DNA of 64,000 nt from Mycolicibacterium goodii (GCF_022370755.2 NZ_CP092364.2:5270001-5334000); one strand, 5' to 3'; positions 16,913 through 25,807 are shown, counted from the first letter of the stretch. Program-made: numbers and translations. The notes: generated by a model not told the origin, from the sequence alone.

Positions 16913-17710
16913 ATGACGTTGCGATCCAGGATGATTGTGCTGTTGGGAGCGATCTTCGCGCTGCTGCTCGGCGGTTGCGGATCCCAGTCCGAACCACCGG
17001 CGGACAAATCCCCATCCGCGACGTCATCGGCCGCGGCCCAGTCCAGCGCTGCACCGGCACACGATGGGCAATTCTGTGCGCACAACATGGATCCGAAGTG
17101 TCCCGCGGGAAGTTATGTCGGGCCGTTCGTCGCGGTGAAATCCGGCGGCGGGCACTGGGACGCCAACGGTGCGCCGGTGAATGGCGGCCCGGTCGGCGCC
17201 GACGGCTCCACGGGAAACGACCTGACGCAGGAATACTGCGCCAGGAATGAGGACCCAGCATGCCCGGTCGGCAGTTTCGTGGGGCCGAATGCCATCCGCA
17301 ACCCGGACGGCACGCACACCTACGTGGTGTGCGAGGGCACCATCTGCACCAACCCGAACCACGGAGCCGGTGATCCGGTTGGGACCTGGGGACCCGACGG
17401 CCAACCGATCAACGGTGGCCCGGTCGGCGCCGACGGCTCGACCGGCAACAACCTGACGCACGAGTACTGCGCCAGGAACGAGGATCCGGCCTGTCCGGCA
17501 GGCACATTCGTCGCACCCAACGCCATCAAGAACCCGGACGGCAGCAATGGGTATTCGCCCTGCGAGGGCACCATCTGCACGAACCCGAACCACGGCGCCG
17601 GTGAACAGCCCGACGCTGTCGACCCGCCACCGGGCGATGTCCCCGACATCGAGACCGACGCTCCGCCTGCGGACGACGCGGATGACGGCACCGGAGATGA
17701 CGTGCCGTAA
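16913..17710 (+). CDS. Lipoprotein with Cys-rich tandem repeats, unknown function
   Basis: 265 residues. A signal sequence of about 21 residues ends in the lipobox LLGGC (Cys22 lipidated), followed by a Ser/Ala/Pro linker. Two nearly identical units of about 75 residues follow (82-158 and 159-231). Each has NGGPVGADGSTGN, then EYCARNEDPACP, a FV.PNAI.NPDG segment and CEGTICTNPNHGAG. Each unit shows Cys spacing C-x7-C-x22-C-x4-C. A degenerate half unit (FCAHNMDPKCPAGSYVGPF) precedes them. The acidic Asp/Pro tail may interact with cations or the envelope. The paired cysteines suggest disulfides in the oxidising cell envelope. It is monocistronic and I do not recognise the family. Confidence 0.85.
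   Translation: MTLRSRMIVLLGAIFALLLGGCGSQSEPPADKSPSATSSAAAQSSAAPAHDGQFCAHNMDPKCPAGSYVGPFVAVKSGGGHWDANGAPVNGGPVGADGSTGNDLTQEYCARNEDPACPVGSFVGPNAIRNPDGTHTYVVCEGTICTNPNHGAGDPVGTWGPDGQPINGGPVGADGSTGNNLTHEYCARNEDPACPAGTFVAPNAIKNPDGSNGYSPCEGTICTNPNHGAGEQPDAVDPPPGDVPDIETDAPPADDADDGTGDDVP
17156..17605 (+). repeat. Tandem intragenic repeat in the lipoprotein gene (two units)
   Basis: Unit 1 spans about 17156-17386 and unit 2 about 17387-17605. They share near-identical DNA blocks, for example GGCCCGGTCGGCGCCGACGG and the stretch encoding CEGTICTNPNHGAG. This points to recent duplication or gene conversion rather than ancient divergence. Confidence 0.8.
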
Positions 17711-17752
17711 CGCCGTCATGCGGCGGTGTGCCGTGGTTCTGTCGGCTCGGTG

Positions 17753-19006
17753 CTATCTCTCGATGACCAAACCGGTGTTGAGAACCCCGATTTCGTCACC
17801 AGGTCTGCCGAGGATCTGGATCGAGGTGGGTAGTCCGTGCGGATCACAGCTCACCGGCACCGCCAGTGCCGGAGCACCGGTGACACTCCACGGTGCCGTG
17901 TAGGCGACAAGCGCCTGTCCCACTTCGATAGTTCGCTCACCCACATCGGCGGTTGTCTGACCCCGCTTCGGTGCGGTGATCGGAGTGGTAGGACAGATGA
18001 GCACATCGTGATGGTCGAAGAGGCGGAGCAGATCGTCTGCGATCTGAACGCGTCGACGAAGCGCTTCGTCGTACGCCTGACGAGATATCCGGCCGCCTGC
18101 GGTCAACCGTTGGTACGTCGACGGTTGGAAGAGAGGTGACCGCTCGGACAACCGGTCGCGGTGGCCGCGGGCCGCTTCGACCCCCACGATGTGCGTATAG
18201 ATCGACAGCGCGGCCTCGCCCCACCCCAACTGCACAGGCCTGACCGTGGATCCATGCCGCTCGAGCAGAGCGGTCGCGGACCTCACCGCTTCAGCGATCG
18301 CCGGACTTGACGGAGCGAAGTGGGCATCGACCACCACGCCGACCCTGCGGGGCGCATCCGGCCCCGGCGGTGGGGGTGCTGTGCCGCTGACGGCACACCA
18401 GACGACGGCGGCGATGTCGACGGATGCGGCGAGAACACCGATGGTGTCAAGCGTAGGCGACAACGGTCGGACCCCGGCAGATGACAGGGTTCCTGTTGTG
18501 GGTCGTAAGCCCACGACGCCGCAGCATGCGGCAGGTACCCGGACAGACCCTCCCGTATCGGTCCCGATCGCGAAGGGCACGTCGCCCGCCGCGACCGCGG
18601 CCGCGGATCCACTACTCGACCCGCCCGGAATGCGCCCGGCTGCACGGGGATTCTGCGCCGGTTCCGTGGCCGACACCATTCCAGTTGCACCGTAGGCGAC
18701 TTCGTGCATCGCGTTCTTGCCGATGATCGCTGCGCCTGCGTCGCGCAATGCGCGGACCACGTCGGCATCTCTCGTCGCGGTTGCCGACGTGTAGGCCGAC
18801 CCCGACCCGGTCGGCAAACCCGCGACATCGATGTTGTCCTTGATGCCGCAGGGCAAACCCTCCAGCATGCGGTCGTTCTCGGAACCATTGGGGTGTGTGC
18901 GCTGGTACTGGCCGACCGCATGCTGGTTCAGCGTCACCCAGGCCTGGTGATCGTTGGCCGCGGCCACTTCCAGCGCTCGCTCGATGACACGCACGTGGCT
19001 CGTCAT
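17753..19006 (-). CDS. Amidase signature family hydrolase
   Basis: 417 residues. It carries the Ser-cisSer-Lys catalytic machinery of the amidase signature family: [10 protein letters not shown] (catalytic Lys, about 50), [14 protein letters not shown] (about 125-138) and [19 protein letters not shown] with the nucleophile Ser in GGS. It hydrolyses an amide or ureide to acid and ammonia or amine. The start overlaps the RidA stop (ATGA). It is the last gene of the GntR-MFS-HAD-aminotransferase-RidA-amidase unit on the minus strand. An allophanate hydrolase- or aryl-amidase-like role cannot be distinguished. Confidence 0.9.
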   Translation of the reverse strand: MTSHVRVIERALEVAAANDHQAWVTLNQHAVGQYQRTHPNGSENDRMLEGLPCGIKDNIDVAGLPTGSGSAYTSATATRDADVVRALRDAGAAIIGKNAMHEVAYGATGMVSATEPAQNPRAAGRIPGGSSSGSAAAVAAGDVPFAIGTDTGGSVRVPAACCGVVGLRPTTGTLSSAGVRPLSPTLDTIGVLAASVDIAAVVWCAVSGTAPPPPGPDAPRRVGVVVDAHFAPSSPAIAEAVRSATALLERHGSTVRPVQLGWGEAALSIYTHIVGVEAARGHRDRLSERSPLFQPSTYQRLTAGGRISRQAYDEALRRRVQIADDLLRLFDHHDVLICPTTPITAPKRGQTTADVGERTIEVGQALVAYTAPWSVTGAPALAVPVSCDPHGLPTSIQILGRPGDEIGVLNTGLVIER

Positions 19007-19455
19007 GTCGGCAGCCGTCCATCCGCGACGCGCACGCCGGCGGTGAGCTCGACCTCGACGGGCGCACCTCCGGGAAGACACGCAACGCCGACAGCGGTAC
19101 GCGCCCCCAATCCTCTTTCGCCATAGCGTTTCCGAAGGATCTCCGACGCAGCATCGGCGACGAGCGAGTGCTCGGCGAAAGTGGGTGCCGACGCGATGAA
19201 AACGCTCATGCGAAGCACCTGGGCGATGGCCTCTCCAGTGAACAGACACGATTCCGCGGCGACGACGGCGTTCGCGGCCGCTTGCCGTGCCGCGACACGA
19301 GCCCGGTCCAGGTCGACGTTCGCTCCGACGACGCCGACGTCGATCAGCTCACCGTCTCTTCGCGGCGTCATGCCGGCCGTGTAGATCACCGTGCCCAGTC
19401 GAGTGGCCGGTCGGTAGTCACCCTGCGGCACAGGGATGGTCGAGGTTTCGTTCAC
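19003..19455 (-). CDS. RidA/YjgF family protein
   Basis: 150 residues. RidA proteins hydrolyse reactive enamine/imine intermediates to ketones and ammonia, and some family members are catabolic amidohydrolases. Motifs are YTAGMTPRRDGELID near the N-terminus, QAAANAVVAAESC, LRMSVFIASAPTF and the C-terminal ARTAVGVACLPGGAPVEVEL. The usual catalytic Arg is present in GARTAVGVA. The gene overlaps both neighbours: the stop of the aminotransferase gene at 19452 and the start of the amidase gene. Tight coupling to a PLP aminotransferase suggests it clears its imine product or acts in the same pathway. Confidence 0.9.
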   Translation of the reverse strand: MNETSTIPVPQGDYRPATRLGTVIYTAGMTPRRDGELIDVGVVGANVDLDRARVAARQAAANAVVAAESCLFTGEAIAQVLRMSVFIASAPTFAEHSLVADAASEILRKRYGERGLGARTAVGVACLPGGAPVEVELTAGVRVADGRLPT

Positions 19456-20657
19456 GCCGCCAACTCGGTCGCCAGACCACAGATGATCGCGACGGCTTCG
19501 AGGGCCTTGTCGCGTTGCTGGGAGAAGTTCAGCCGGAAACTGCGTTCGTAACCGGAGCCGAACTCGCCGCCCGGGGTTACGGTGATCCCGTGACCGGTTC
19601 GCAGCAGGGCCCGGAATTCGACGGCCGACACACGCAAGAGTGGAAGCTGCGGAAACATGTAACTGCCACCCTCGGTGAGACGGACCGAGACGCCATCGGT
19701 GGCGTGCAACCGTGCGTGCAGGTCGTCACGGATGGCCTGGTGCTCGACGATGCGCCGGTCGAGCCATCCCGGCGGTTCGGTGAACCAGCATCGCAAGACG
19801 GCCTGGCTGTATCCCGGAGCGCGCAACGACACCAGTGCCTGCAGCTTCTCCATCCGGTCGATGACGTGTGGGGCGCCGACGGCCACGCCCACGCGAAACC
19901 CACTTAATGACTCCGTCTTCGACGGCCCTAGCAACGTGAGGCAGTGATCGCCGGAAATCCCGGACGCGCGAAGGTGAGTGAACGATGCGCCCGGGTACAC
20001 CAGCCGGGAGTACAACTGATCAACCACGATGAAGGCACCGTATCTCCCCGCCAACGTCGCGATCTCGTGAATCTGTTGGGACGTGTAGACGACACCTGTG
20101 GGATTGTTCGGGTTCGACAGGACGAGCAGTTTCACACCAGCCGCGAAAGCGTCGGCCAGCCCAGCGAGGTCGAGTTCGCCGGCGCGTGCCGGTTCCTGGT
20201 AGTGCAGCGTCACAGGGACCGTCTGAGCGCGAAGGTAGGTCACGATACGACTGTTGGCGAAGTAGTCGGGAACGACGACGGCCACCTTGTCGCCGGGTTC
20301 GACCAGAGCGGACAAGGCCAGGAACAGCGCCCCTTGGGTGCCGGGAGTCACGATGACCTCACGCGCCGGGTCGACGGGGTGACCGGTGAATTCACCGACA
20401 TGGTGTGCGACGTGTTCGCGCACGTCCTGGTGGCCGCGGTACCGGGAGTACGCATAGCGTCGCCCGTCGCCGAAGGCGTCTCGGTACAGATCGAAGGCGC
20501 GCGGTATCGGCGGGAATGCGCCGACGTCCCCGTGCGAGAAGTCGGTGCCGGCGAGTGGGTGGGTCGTCGTGGTGGCGAGCGACTTCTCCTGGCCCGGTGA
20601 GGAGCTGATGTCGAGGTCATCGAGCGGATTTGCGGCCTCACGACTGGCCGAGTCCAT
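19452..20657 (-). CDS. Class I/II PLP-dependent aminotransferase
   Basis: 401 residues in fold type I. Key features are VTPGTQGALFLALSAL, LLVLSNPNNPTGVVY, VVDQLYSRLVYPG (Asp and Tyr that contact PLP) and the Schiff-base Lys in GPSKTESLSGFRVG. The C-terminal Arg region FRLNFSQ resembles the substrate carboxylate-binding Arg. ATG 20657 has a strong GGAG. It is 34 bp downstream of the HAD gene and overlaps ridA. It may convert an amino acid to a 2-oxo acid or act as a beta-lyase. The combination with RidA suggests an imine-forming reaction. Confidence 0.9.
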   Translation of the reverse strand: MDSASREAANPLDDLDISSSPGQEKSLATTTTHPLAGTDFSHGDVGAFPPIPRAFDLYRDAFGDGRRYAYSRYRGHQDVREHVAHHVGEFTGHPVDPAREVIVTPGTQGALFLALSALVEPGDKVAVVVPDYFANSRIVTYLRAQTVPVTLHYQEPARAGELDLAGLADAFAAGVKLLVLSNPNNPTGVVYTSQQIHEIATLAGRYGAFIVVDQLYSRLVYPGASFTHLRASGISGDHCLTLLGPSKTESLSGFRVGVAVGAPHVIDRMEKLQALVSLRAPGYSQAVLRCWFTEPPGWLDRRIVEHQAIRDDLHARLHATDGVSVRLTEGGSYMFPQLPLLRVSAVEFRALLRTGHGITVTPGGEFGSGYERSFRLNFSQQRDKALEAVAIICGLATELAA

Positions 20658-20691
20658 GTGGTCTCCTTGTGTTGAGCGCACCATTGAGGAG

Positions 20692-21381
20692 TCAGACCTT
20701 CAGCAGGGCCGGAAGGTCTCGAAGATCGGGCAGGATCTCGTCGGGCGCCGGGGTGCCGTCGTTGAGATCCTGGGCATTGCGGTTGATCCAGATCGTGCGG
20801 AACCCCATGGGGACGCTGCGTGGAAGGTCGACGTACTGCGACTGCGCGATGTGCACGGTGCGTTCGACCGGCACGGCGGCCTTTTCGAGAACAAGTTCGA
20901 ACAGCGCCGAGTCAGGTTTGTAGGCATGTGTTGTCTCGGCCGTGAGGACCACGCTGAACAGGTTGTCCATGCGTTCGACGGCATGGCAGATGATGTCGTC
21001 CTGGCTGTTGCTGATGATCGCCAGACGATACTCACCAGCGAGCTGGCGCAGCACGTCGACGGTGTCCGGGAACGGCTCGGCTTCGGCCATGGCGTCGCCA
21101 CAATCCGCCCCGTCCGAATCGTCGACGTCAGCGCCGTATTCACGCAGCGCCGCTTGCATGCTCTGTTTCAGCAGTTCGCGATAGATGAGGAATGGGCCCT
21201 GCAACAGCCGCAACGCGTGGCGGTAGTACCACCCGTGATAGAACTCGTCGGGTTCGACAGACAGATTCTTGCGTTTCAGCAGATCGGCCACATAAACGCG
21301 CAAGGCGGAGTCCCAGTCGATCAACGTGCCGTAGCAGTCGAAGGTCAGCAGTTCAGGTTTCGGCTCAAGGTTCAAAGCCAC
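20692..21381 (-). CDS. HAD superfamily hydrolase, haloacid dehalogenase type II-like
   Basis: 229 residues with a GTG start and GAAGG upstream. HAD motif I is FDCYGTLIDWDSAL (nucleophile Asp, about 15), motif II IISNSQ, motif III Lys in HAYKPDSALFE and motif IV HIAQSQYVDL. The C1 cap and the YGTLIDWDSAL context resemble L-2-haloacid dehalogenases, but the same fold includes many phosphatases. It is encoded between an MFS gene and an aminotransferase gene in a GntR-controlled operon, so it probably acts on the same imported compound. True dehalogenase activity is not established by these motifs. Confidence 0.87.
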   Translation of the reverse strand: MALNLEPKPELLTFDCYGTLIDWDSALRVYVADLLKRKNLSVEPDEFYHGWYYRHALRLLQGPFLIYRELLKQSMQAALREYGADVDDSDGADCGDAMAEAEPFPDTVDVLRQLAGEYRLAIISNSQDDIICHAVERMDNLFSVVLTAETTHAYKPDSALFELVLEKAAVPVERTVHIAQSQYVDLPRSVPMGFRTIWINRNAQDLNDGTPAPDEILPDLRDLPALLKV

Positions 21382-21440
21382 GGTGGTTCACCTTCCAATC
21401 GTGTTGATTTCAAATTCGTTTCATGCAAGAGGTACCGCCA

Positions 21441-22760
21441 TCAGGTTCTGATCGATTCGGACGGAGCCCCTTCGGCGATGCCAAGGGCGGTGATCGACTT
21501 CTTGTACGTCTCGGGGAGTGCGAGGACACATCCGAGGCTGACTGCGGCCAGCAGCGCCAACCACATGGGTGCGGGCCACGAATGCCCCGCCGATGCGACC
21601 ATCGCCGTCACGATCATCGGAGTCGTGCCGCCGACGAGGCCCGCCGAAACCTGTTGCCCCAGAGAGGCTCCCGTGTAACGGATATGGGGTTCAAACATTT
21701 CCGCACTGAGAGATCCCATCAGCCCGTACAACGACCCGTTGGCGAATCCACCGATGCCCTGGGCAATCCAGATGAGTACCGCCACCTTGGTCTCCACCAG
21801 CCAGAACAACGGGAAGGCGTACAACATGGTGAACAGGGCCATCGTCAGGAAGACCGGTCGACGCCCGATTCGGTCGGATACCGCGGCGGAGGTGAGGTTT
21901 CCGACTATCGCGCAGCACGCGAAGACGATGCCGCCGACGAGCATTGTGGTGGCCGCGATCCCGAGATCATTCTTGCCGTAGGCCACCATGTAGGTGGCGT
22001 ACACGTAGTATCCGCCGCTGGAGATCGCGAAAGCCCCGATCCCCAACAGGACGGTCTTGGGATGATTGCGCAGTACCTCCACCAGAGGAACTGCCAGCTT
22101 CTGCTGGACCTTCTCGCGCATTTCGGCGAAAACCGGGGTTTCCGGCACCGCAAGACGGATGAAGAGCCCGACCGCGACAAGAATACCGCTGAGCAAGAAG
22201 GGGATTCGCCATCCCCACGTGTCGAATGCATCGCCGGTGGCGGTGGTGACGATCGCAAATACCGTGGTGGCGAGGAGAAAGCCGGCGGGCGATCCGACCT
22301 GCGGCAGGGCACCGTAGAGACCGCGTTTGCCCGGCGGTGCGTGTTCGACGCTCAGCAGGACAGCGCCACCCCATTCGCCGCCGAGTGCGATTCCTCCCAG
22401 CAAGCGCATCGCCACCAAGAGTATGGGTGCCCAGACCCCGATGGTGTCGTATGAAGGGATCACCCCGACCGCGAAGGTACTGATACCCATCAGCAAAAGG
22501 GTGATGAGAAGAATCTGCTTTCGACCGGCACGGTCCCCGAAGTGGCCGAAGATGACGCCGCCGAGGGGGCGGGCGAAGAACCCCAAGGCGAACACCGCAA
22601 ATGACGCCAGCGTGCCGGCAAGGGTGCTCACCTCCGGAAAGAACACGGTGCTGAAGACCACTGCCGCGCTCAGTCCGTAGATCTGGAAGTCGTACCACTC
22701 GATGGTGGTCCCGACCAGGCTGGCCCATCCGGCCTTCCGTGACGATTGCATACGGTTCAT
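21441..22760 (-). CDS. MFS transporter, metabolite:H+ symporter (MHS) type
   Basis: About 439 residues with 12 hydrophobic segments. GTTIEWYDFQIYGLSA at helix 1, GHFGDRAGRKQ, LGGIALGGEWGGAVLL and SDRIGRRPVFL identify the MHS subfamily for carboxylates and betaines. ATG 22760 is used. Its last base overlaps the palindrome TTGTTAACAA, and no clear Shine-Dalgarno is present, so initiation may be weak or leaderless. It is the first structural gene after the GntR gene on the same strand and presumably brings in the substrate of the HAD/aminotransferase/RidA/amidase enzymes. Confidence 0.9.
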   Translation of the reverse strand: MNRMQSSRKAGWASLVGTTIEWYDFQIYGLSAAVVFSTVFFPEVSTLAGTLASFAVFALGFFARPLGGVIFGHFGDRAGRKQILLITLLLMGISTFAVGVIPSYDTIGVWAPILLVAMRLLGGIALGGEWGGAVLLSVEHAPPGKRGLYGALPQVGSPAGFLLATTVFAIVTTATGDAFDTWGWRIPFLLSGILVAVGLFIRLAVPETPVFAEMREKVQQKLAVPLVEVLRNHPKTVLLGIGAFAISSGGYYVYATYMVAYGKNDLGIAATTMLVGGIVFACCAIVGNLTSAAVSDRIGRRPVFLTMALFTMLYAFPLFWLVETKVAVLIWIAQGIGGFANGSLYGLMGSLSAEMFEPHIRYTGASLGQQVSAGLVGGTTPMIVTAMVASAGHSWPAPMWLALLAAVSLGCVLALPETYKKSITALGIAEGAPSESIRT

Positions 22761-22769
22761 TGTTAACAA
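22760..22769. promoter_or_regulatory. Palindromic operator candidate TTGTTAACAA before the MFS gene
   Basis: A perfect 10-bp palindrome that abuts the MFS start codon. With its flank it reads CATTGTTAACAA, identical over 12 bp to the site upstream of the GntR gene at 23525-23536. The spacing and duplication fit a FadR-subfamily GntR operator that would block transcription or initiation. Confidence 0.7.
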
Positions 22770-22847
22770 CTTTCGGGTAAATGAATGCGACTGCACTCTT
22801 GGCGGTTGAGGGATCTCCGTGGGAGCATGTCGCGCCGACGGCGCGGA

Positions 22848-23513
22848 TCAGTCGTACGACGCCACAAGTCGCCGGTAGGCCGTCTCGATGTGCGCGCGGA
22901 CCGCGTCGACCAGTTCGGACTCGCTGCGGGCTCGAAGCAGGGCGAGGAGGTGCGCGTGTTCATCGACTACGATTTCACGACTCGTCGCCGACACTGTATT
23001 GCGCGAGAACAGACACAAGGCCACCTGGGAGCGCACCGTGCGCCAGGCCACGCTGAGCCGGTCATGGTGTGCAGCTTCATAGAACGCGTCGTGAAACCGA
23101 AGATCTGCATCGGTGATGGATCGCCGATCACCTCTGTCGAAAGCATCGGCAAGCTCCTCCATCGCGCGATCGAGAATCTCGAAGTCGACGGCCGCCGCGC
23201 GCTTGACGGCGGTACGCGCAGCCAAGGTCTCCAACGCCACTCTCAGCGAGTAGACGTCCTCGATGTCCGCCCTGTCGAGCAGGGGCACACGGGCACCCTT
23301 GTGCGGTTCATGGACCACCAGACCCTCATGGGCCAAGGCCGCCAAAGAATCTCGGATGGGGCCACGGCTTGTACCCAACTGCTCGGCGAGATCTTTTTCG
23401 TTGAGACGTTCACCGGGGGCGAACTGCCCGGCGATGATGGCGTCACGAAGGACGGTCAACACATCGTCTTTCAACCTGACCCGTTGAGCGGCACGCAGGG
23501 AGTTGACCGCCAC
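22848..23513 (-). CDS. GntR family regulator, FadR/FCD subfamily
   Basis: 221 residues. GTG 23513 is preceded by GAGGAGG. The winged helix is at about 10-75 (VLRDAIIAGQFAPGERLNEK, DLAEQLGTSRGPIRDSLAAL). The FCD effector domain (about 85-210) has YSLRVALETLAAR, DLRFHDAFYEAAHHDRL and DEHAHLLALL, supplying Asp/His metal ligands. It precedes the MFS gene by 87 bp on the same strand. Identical palindromes lie upstream of both genes, so autoregulation and control of the downstream operon are likely. The ligand is unknown, presumably a carboxylate. Confidence 0.91.
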   Translation of the reverse strand: MAVNSLRAAQRVRLKDDVLTVLRDAIIAGQFAPGERLNEKDLAEQLGTSRGPIRDSLAALAHEGLVVHEPHKGARVPLLDRADIEDVYSLRVALETLAARTAVKRAAAVDFEILDRAMEELADAFDRGDRRSITDADLRFHDAFYEAAHHDRLSVAWRTVRSQVALCLFSRNTVSATSREIVVDEHAHLLALLRARSESELVDAVRAHIETAYRRLVASYD

Positions 23514-23526
23514 ACCGCCTCCTCAT

Positions 23527-23536
23527 TGTTAACAAT
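23527..23536. promoter_or_regulatory. Palindromic operator candidate TTGTTAACAA before the GntR gene
   Basis: A second copy of the 10-bp palindrome (12 bp identical, CATTGTTAACAA), starting 14 bp upstream of the GntR start codon. A partial copy TTAACTGTTA follows directly. It is the expected position for autorepression. Confidence 0.7.
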
Positions 23537-23657
23537 TAACTGTTACCTGGATCATACGACGAAGACGGTGCCTTCTGTCAAGGAACATCCGACAACCCCG
23601 GCGGCCGACACCGCGCGTGGGCACCGCAGTCTCACGCCGACGGTCTTTCGGGGGTCA

Positions 23658-23674
23658 TTGCAATCTCTTGCAAC
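23658..23674. promoter_or_regulatory. Paired TTGCAA motifs upstream of acoA
   Basis: TTGCAA occurs at 23658-23663 and 23669-23674, so two self-complementary hexamers are 11 bp (one helical turn) apart and about 130 bp upstream of acoA. Same-face spacing suggests an activator site, possibly for the GAF regulator at 28.8 kb. Binding is not shown. Confidence 0.35.
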
Positions 23675-23800
23675 GGTAGTGACCACGCTCTCACCTTCCT
23701 AGCATCTGTGACCGCGACCGGCGCCGAGGAGAACGTCTCTTCGGCGCCGGCACCGAGGCACCGGCCAGAGGGAGCTCTGGCCGCATCGCGAAGGAGAGAC

Positions 23801-24763
23801 ATGGCGTTGACCAAGCCGGAGTTGCTGCGCGCATACCGCAAGATGGCGGAGATCCGGGCATTCGAAGACCGCCTCCACGAGGAGAATGCGACGGGCGACA
23901 TACCGGGGTTCATTCACCTGTACTCGGGCCAAGAGGCGATCGCGGTCGGGGTGTGCGAAAACCTCGGCGACAGTGACTACATCGGTTCCACGCACCGCGG
24001 CCACGGGCACTGTATCGCCAAGGGCTGCGACATTCGGGCGATGATGGCGGAGATCTTCGGCAAGGACGACGGATTGTGTCACGGCAAGGGCGGCTCGATG
24101 CACATCGCCGACCTGTCTGTAGGCATGCTGGGGGCGAACGCGATCGTCGGCGGCGCCCCATCCCTGGCGATCGGCGCCGCGCTGACCGCCAAGACCCTCG
24201 GCAATGGTGGCGTGGCAGCGAGTTTCACCGGTGACGGCGGGTCGAATCAAGGCACGGTGTTCGAGGCCATGAACATGGCTGTCGTACTGGACCTGCCGAT
24301 CGTGTTCGTGATCGAGAACAACGGATATGGTGAGGCCACCGGCCGCGATTACGCCGTCGGGACCACCAGCATCGCGCAGCGGTCTGCGTCATTCGGTATG
24401 CCGGCGACCACCGTGGACGGGACGGACTTCTTCGCCGTCTACGAGGCCACCCGCGAGGCCGTGCAACGGGCCCGCAGCGGCGGCGGCCCCTCGACCATCG
24501 AGGCGGTCGCACACCGGTTCCACGGCCACTTCGAAGGTGACGCGCAGCTGTACCGGACGCCTGAGCAGGTCGCCGAGCTGCGGAGCACCAGCGACCCACT
24601 GCAGAAGTTCCGTGCATCCGTCGCGAAAACGATCGACATTGATGAGCTCGACGAGATAGACCGTGCCGCACGCATTCTCGTCGACGACGCCGTGTCCGAA
24701 GCCCGGGCCGGCGCCTACCCGCCGGTATCCAGCCTGCTCACCGACGTCTACGTCGCGTACTGA
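23801..24763 (+). CDS. acoA: Acetoin/pyruvate dehydrogenase complex E1 component, alpha subunit
   Basis: 320 residues; ATG 23801 has AAGGAG. It binds thiamine diphosphate with the beta subunit and decarboxylates a 2-oxo compound or cleaves acetoin. The ThDP motif runs from GDGGSNQG to ENN over about 30 residues. HLYSGQEAIAVG, STHRGHGHCIAKG and HGKGGSMHIADLSVGMLGAN match the acetoin dehydrogenase AcoA subgroup better than housekeeping pyruvate dehydrogenase. It is first in the acoA-acoB-acoC-lpd operon. Acetoin as substrate is inferred from subgroup motifs and from the AcoR-like regulator downstream. A branched 2-oxo acid is the alternative. Confidence 0.88.
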   Translation: MALTKPELLRAYRKMAEIRAFEDRLHEENATGDIPGFIHLYSGQEAIAVGVCENLGDSDYIGSTHRGHGHCIAKGCDIRAMMAEIFGKDDGLCHGKGGSMHIADLSVGMLGANAIVGGAPSLAIGAALTAKTLGNGGVAASFTGDGGSNQGTVFEAMNMAVVLDLPIVFVIENNGYGEATGRDYAVGTTSIAQRSASFGMPATTVDGTDFFAVYEATREAVQRARSGGGPSTIEAVAHRFHGHFEGDAQLYRTPEQVAELRSTSDPLQKFRASVAKTIDIDELDEIDRAARILVDDAVSEARAGAYPPVSSLLTDVYVAY

Positions 24764-24775
24764 GGGAGAAACACA

Positions 24776-25807
24776 ATGAGCCTGTCAAAGATCACCTACC
24801 GCGAGGCGGTCAAGGATGCACTGGCCTCGGAGATGCGGCGGGACCCCACCGTCGTACAGATCGGCGAGGACCTGCGTGGCGGCCAGGGCGGCAGCAACCC
24901 GGCACTCGCCACCGAGAAAGTGGAAGCGTTCGGCGGCGTTCTGGGCGTCACGAAAGGCCTGTGGAGCGAGTTCGGTTCGGAGCGCGTCATCGACACCCCG
25001 ATCACCGAGTCGGCCATCATCGGTATGGCCGCCGGCGCGGCGTTGACGGGGCTGCGCCCGGTCGCGGAACTGATGTTCATGGATTTCTTCGGTGTTTGTT
25101 ATGACGCGCTCTACAACCAGGCCGCGAAGTTCCGGTACATGTTCGGCGGTAAGGCCCGTACGCCGCTCGTGGTTCGCGGCATGATCGGTGCCGGATTCTC
25201 CGCGGCCGCCCAACACTCGCAGTCGCCTTACAACGTGTTCGCCGCTGTGCCCGGTCTCAAAGTGGTGGCGCCCTCGAATCCGTATGACGCCAAAGGACTG
25301 CTGATTCAGTCCATTCGCGACGACGACCCGGTCGTGTTCTGTGAACACAAGACTCTCTACGACATGAAGGGAGAGGTGCCGCAGGAGTCGTACACGATCC
25401 CACTCGGCGTCGCCAATTACACCCGTGAAGGCACCGATGTCACGGTGATCGCCCTCTCGGCGATGGTGAATGTGGCGAACGACGCGGCAGATGCCCTTGC
25501 TGCCGAAGGTATCTCCGTGGAGGTGGTTGACCCGCGATCGGTCTCCCCTCTCGACGAGGAGAGCATTCTGGAATCGGTGGCATCGACCGGCCGAGCAGTC
25601 ATCGTGGACGAGTCCGCTGCCCGGTGCGGATTCGGGCATGATGTGGCCGCCCTCATCACGACGAAGGCTTTTTGGTCTCTCAAGGCGCCGATCGAACTCG
25701 TCACACCGCCGCACACCCCTGTGCCGTTCTCCCCGGCGCTGGAGAAGGAATGGTTGCCCTCGGTCAGCCGAGTCGAGGATGCCATCCGCCGGGCGGTGTC
25801 GGCATGA
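24776..25807 (+). CDS. acoB: Acetoin/pyruvate dehydrogenase complex E1 component, beta subunit
   Basis: 343 residues; ATG 24776 has GAGGGAG and lies 12 bp after acoA. The transketolase-like pyrimidine domain contains ITYREAVKDALASEM, FGSERVIDTPITESAIIGMAAGAALTGLRPVAE and MFMDF. The C-terminal domain has VEVVDPRSVSPLDEESIL and VDESAARCGFG. It forms the alpha2beta2 E1 with the alpha subunit. The stop overlaps the E2 start (ATGA). Length and motifs are intact. Confidence 0.9.
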   Translation: MSLSKITYREAVKDALASEMRRDPTVVQIGEDLRGGQGGSNPALATEKVEAFGGVLGVTKGLWSEFGSERVIDTPITESAIIGMAAGAALTGLRPVAELMFMDFFGVCYDALYNQAAKFRYMFGGKARTPLVVRGMIGAGFSAAAQHSQSPYNVFAAVPGLKVVAPSNPYDAKGLLIQSIRDDDPVVFCEHKTLYDMKGEVPQESYTIPLGVANYTREGTDVTVIALSAMVNVANDAADALAAEGISVEVVDPRSVSPLDEESILESVASTGRAVIVDESAARCGFGHDVAALITTKAFWSLKAPIELVTPPHTPVPFSPALEKEWLPSVSRVEDAIRRAVSA

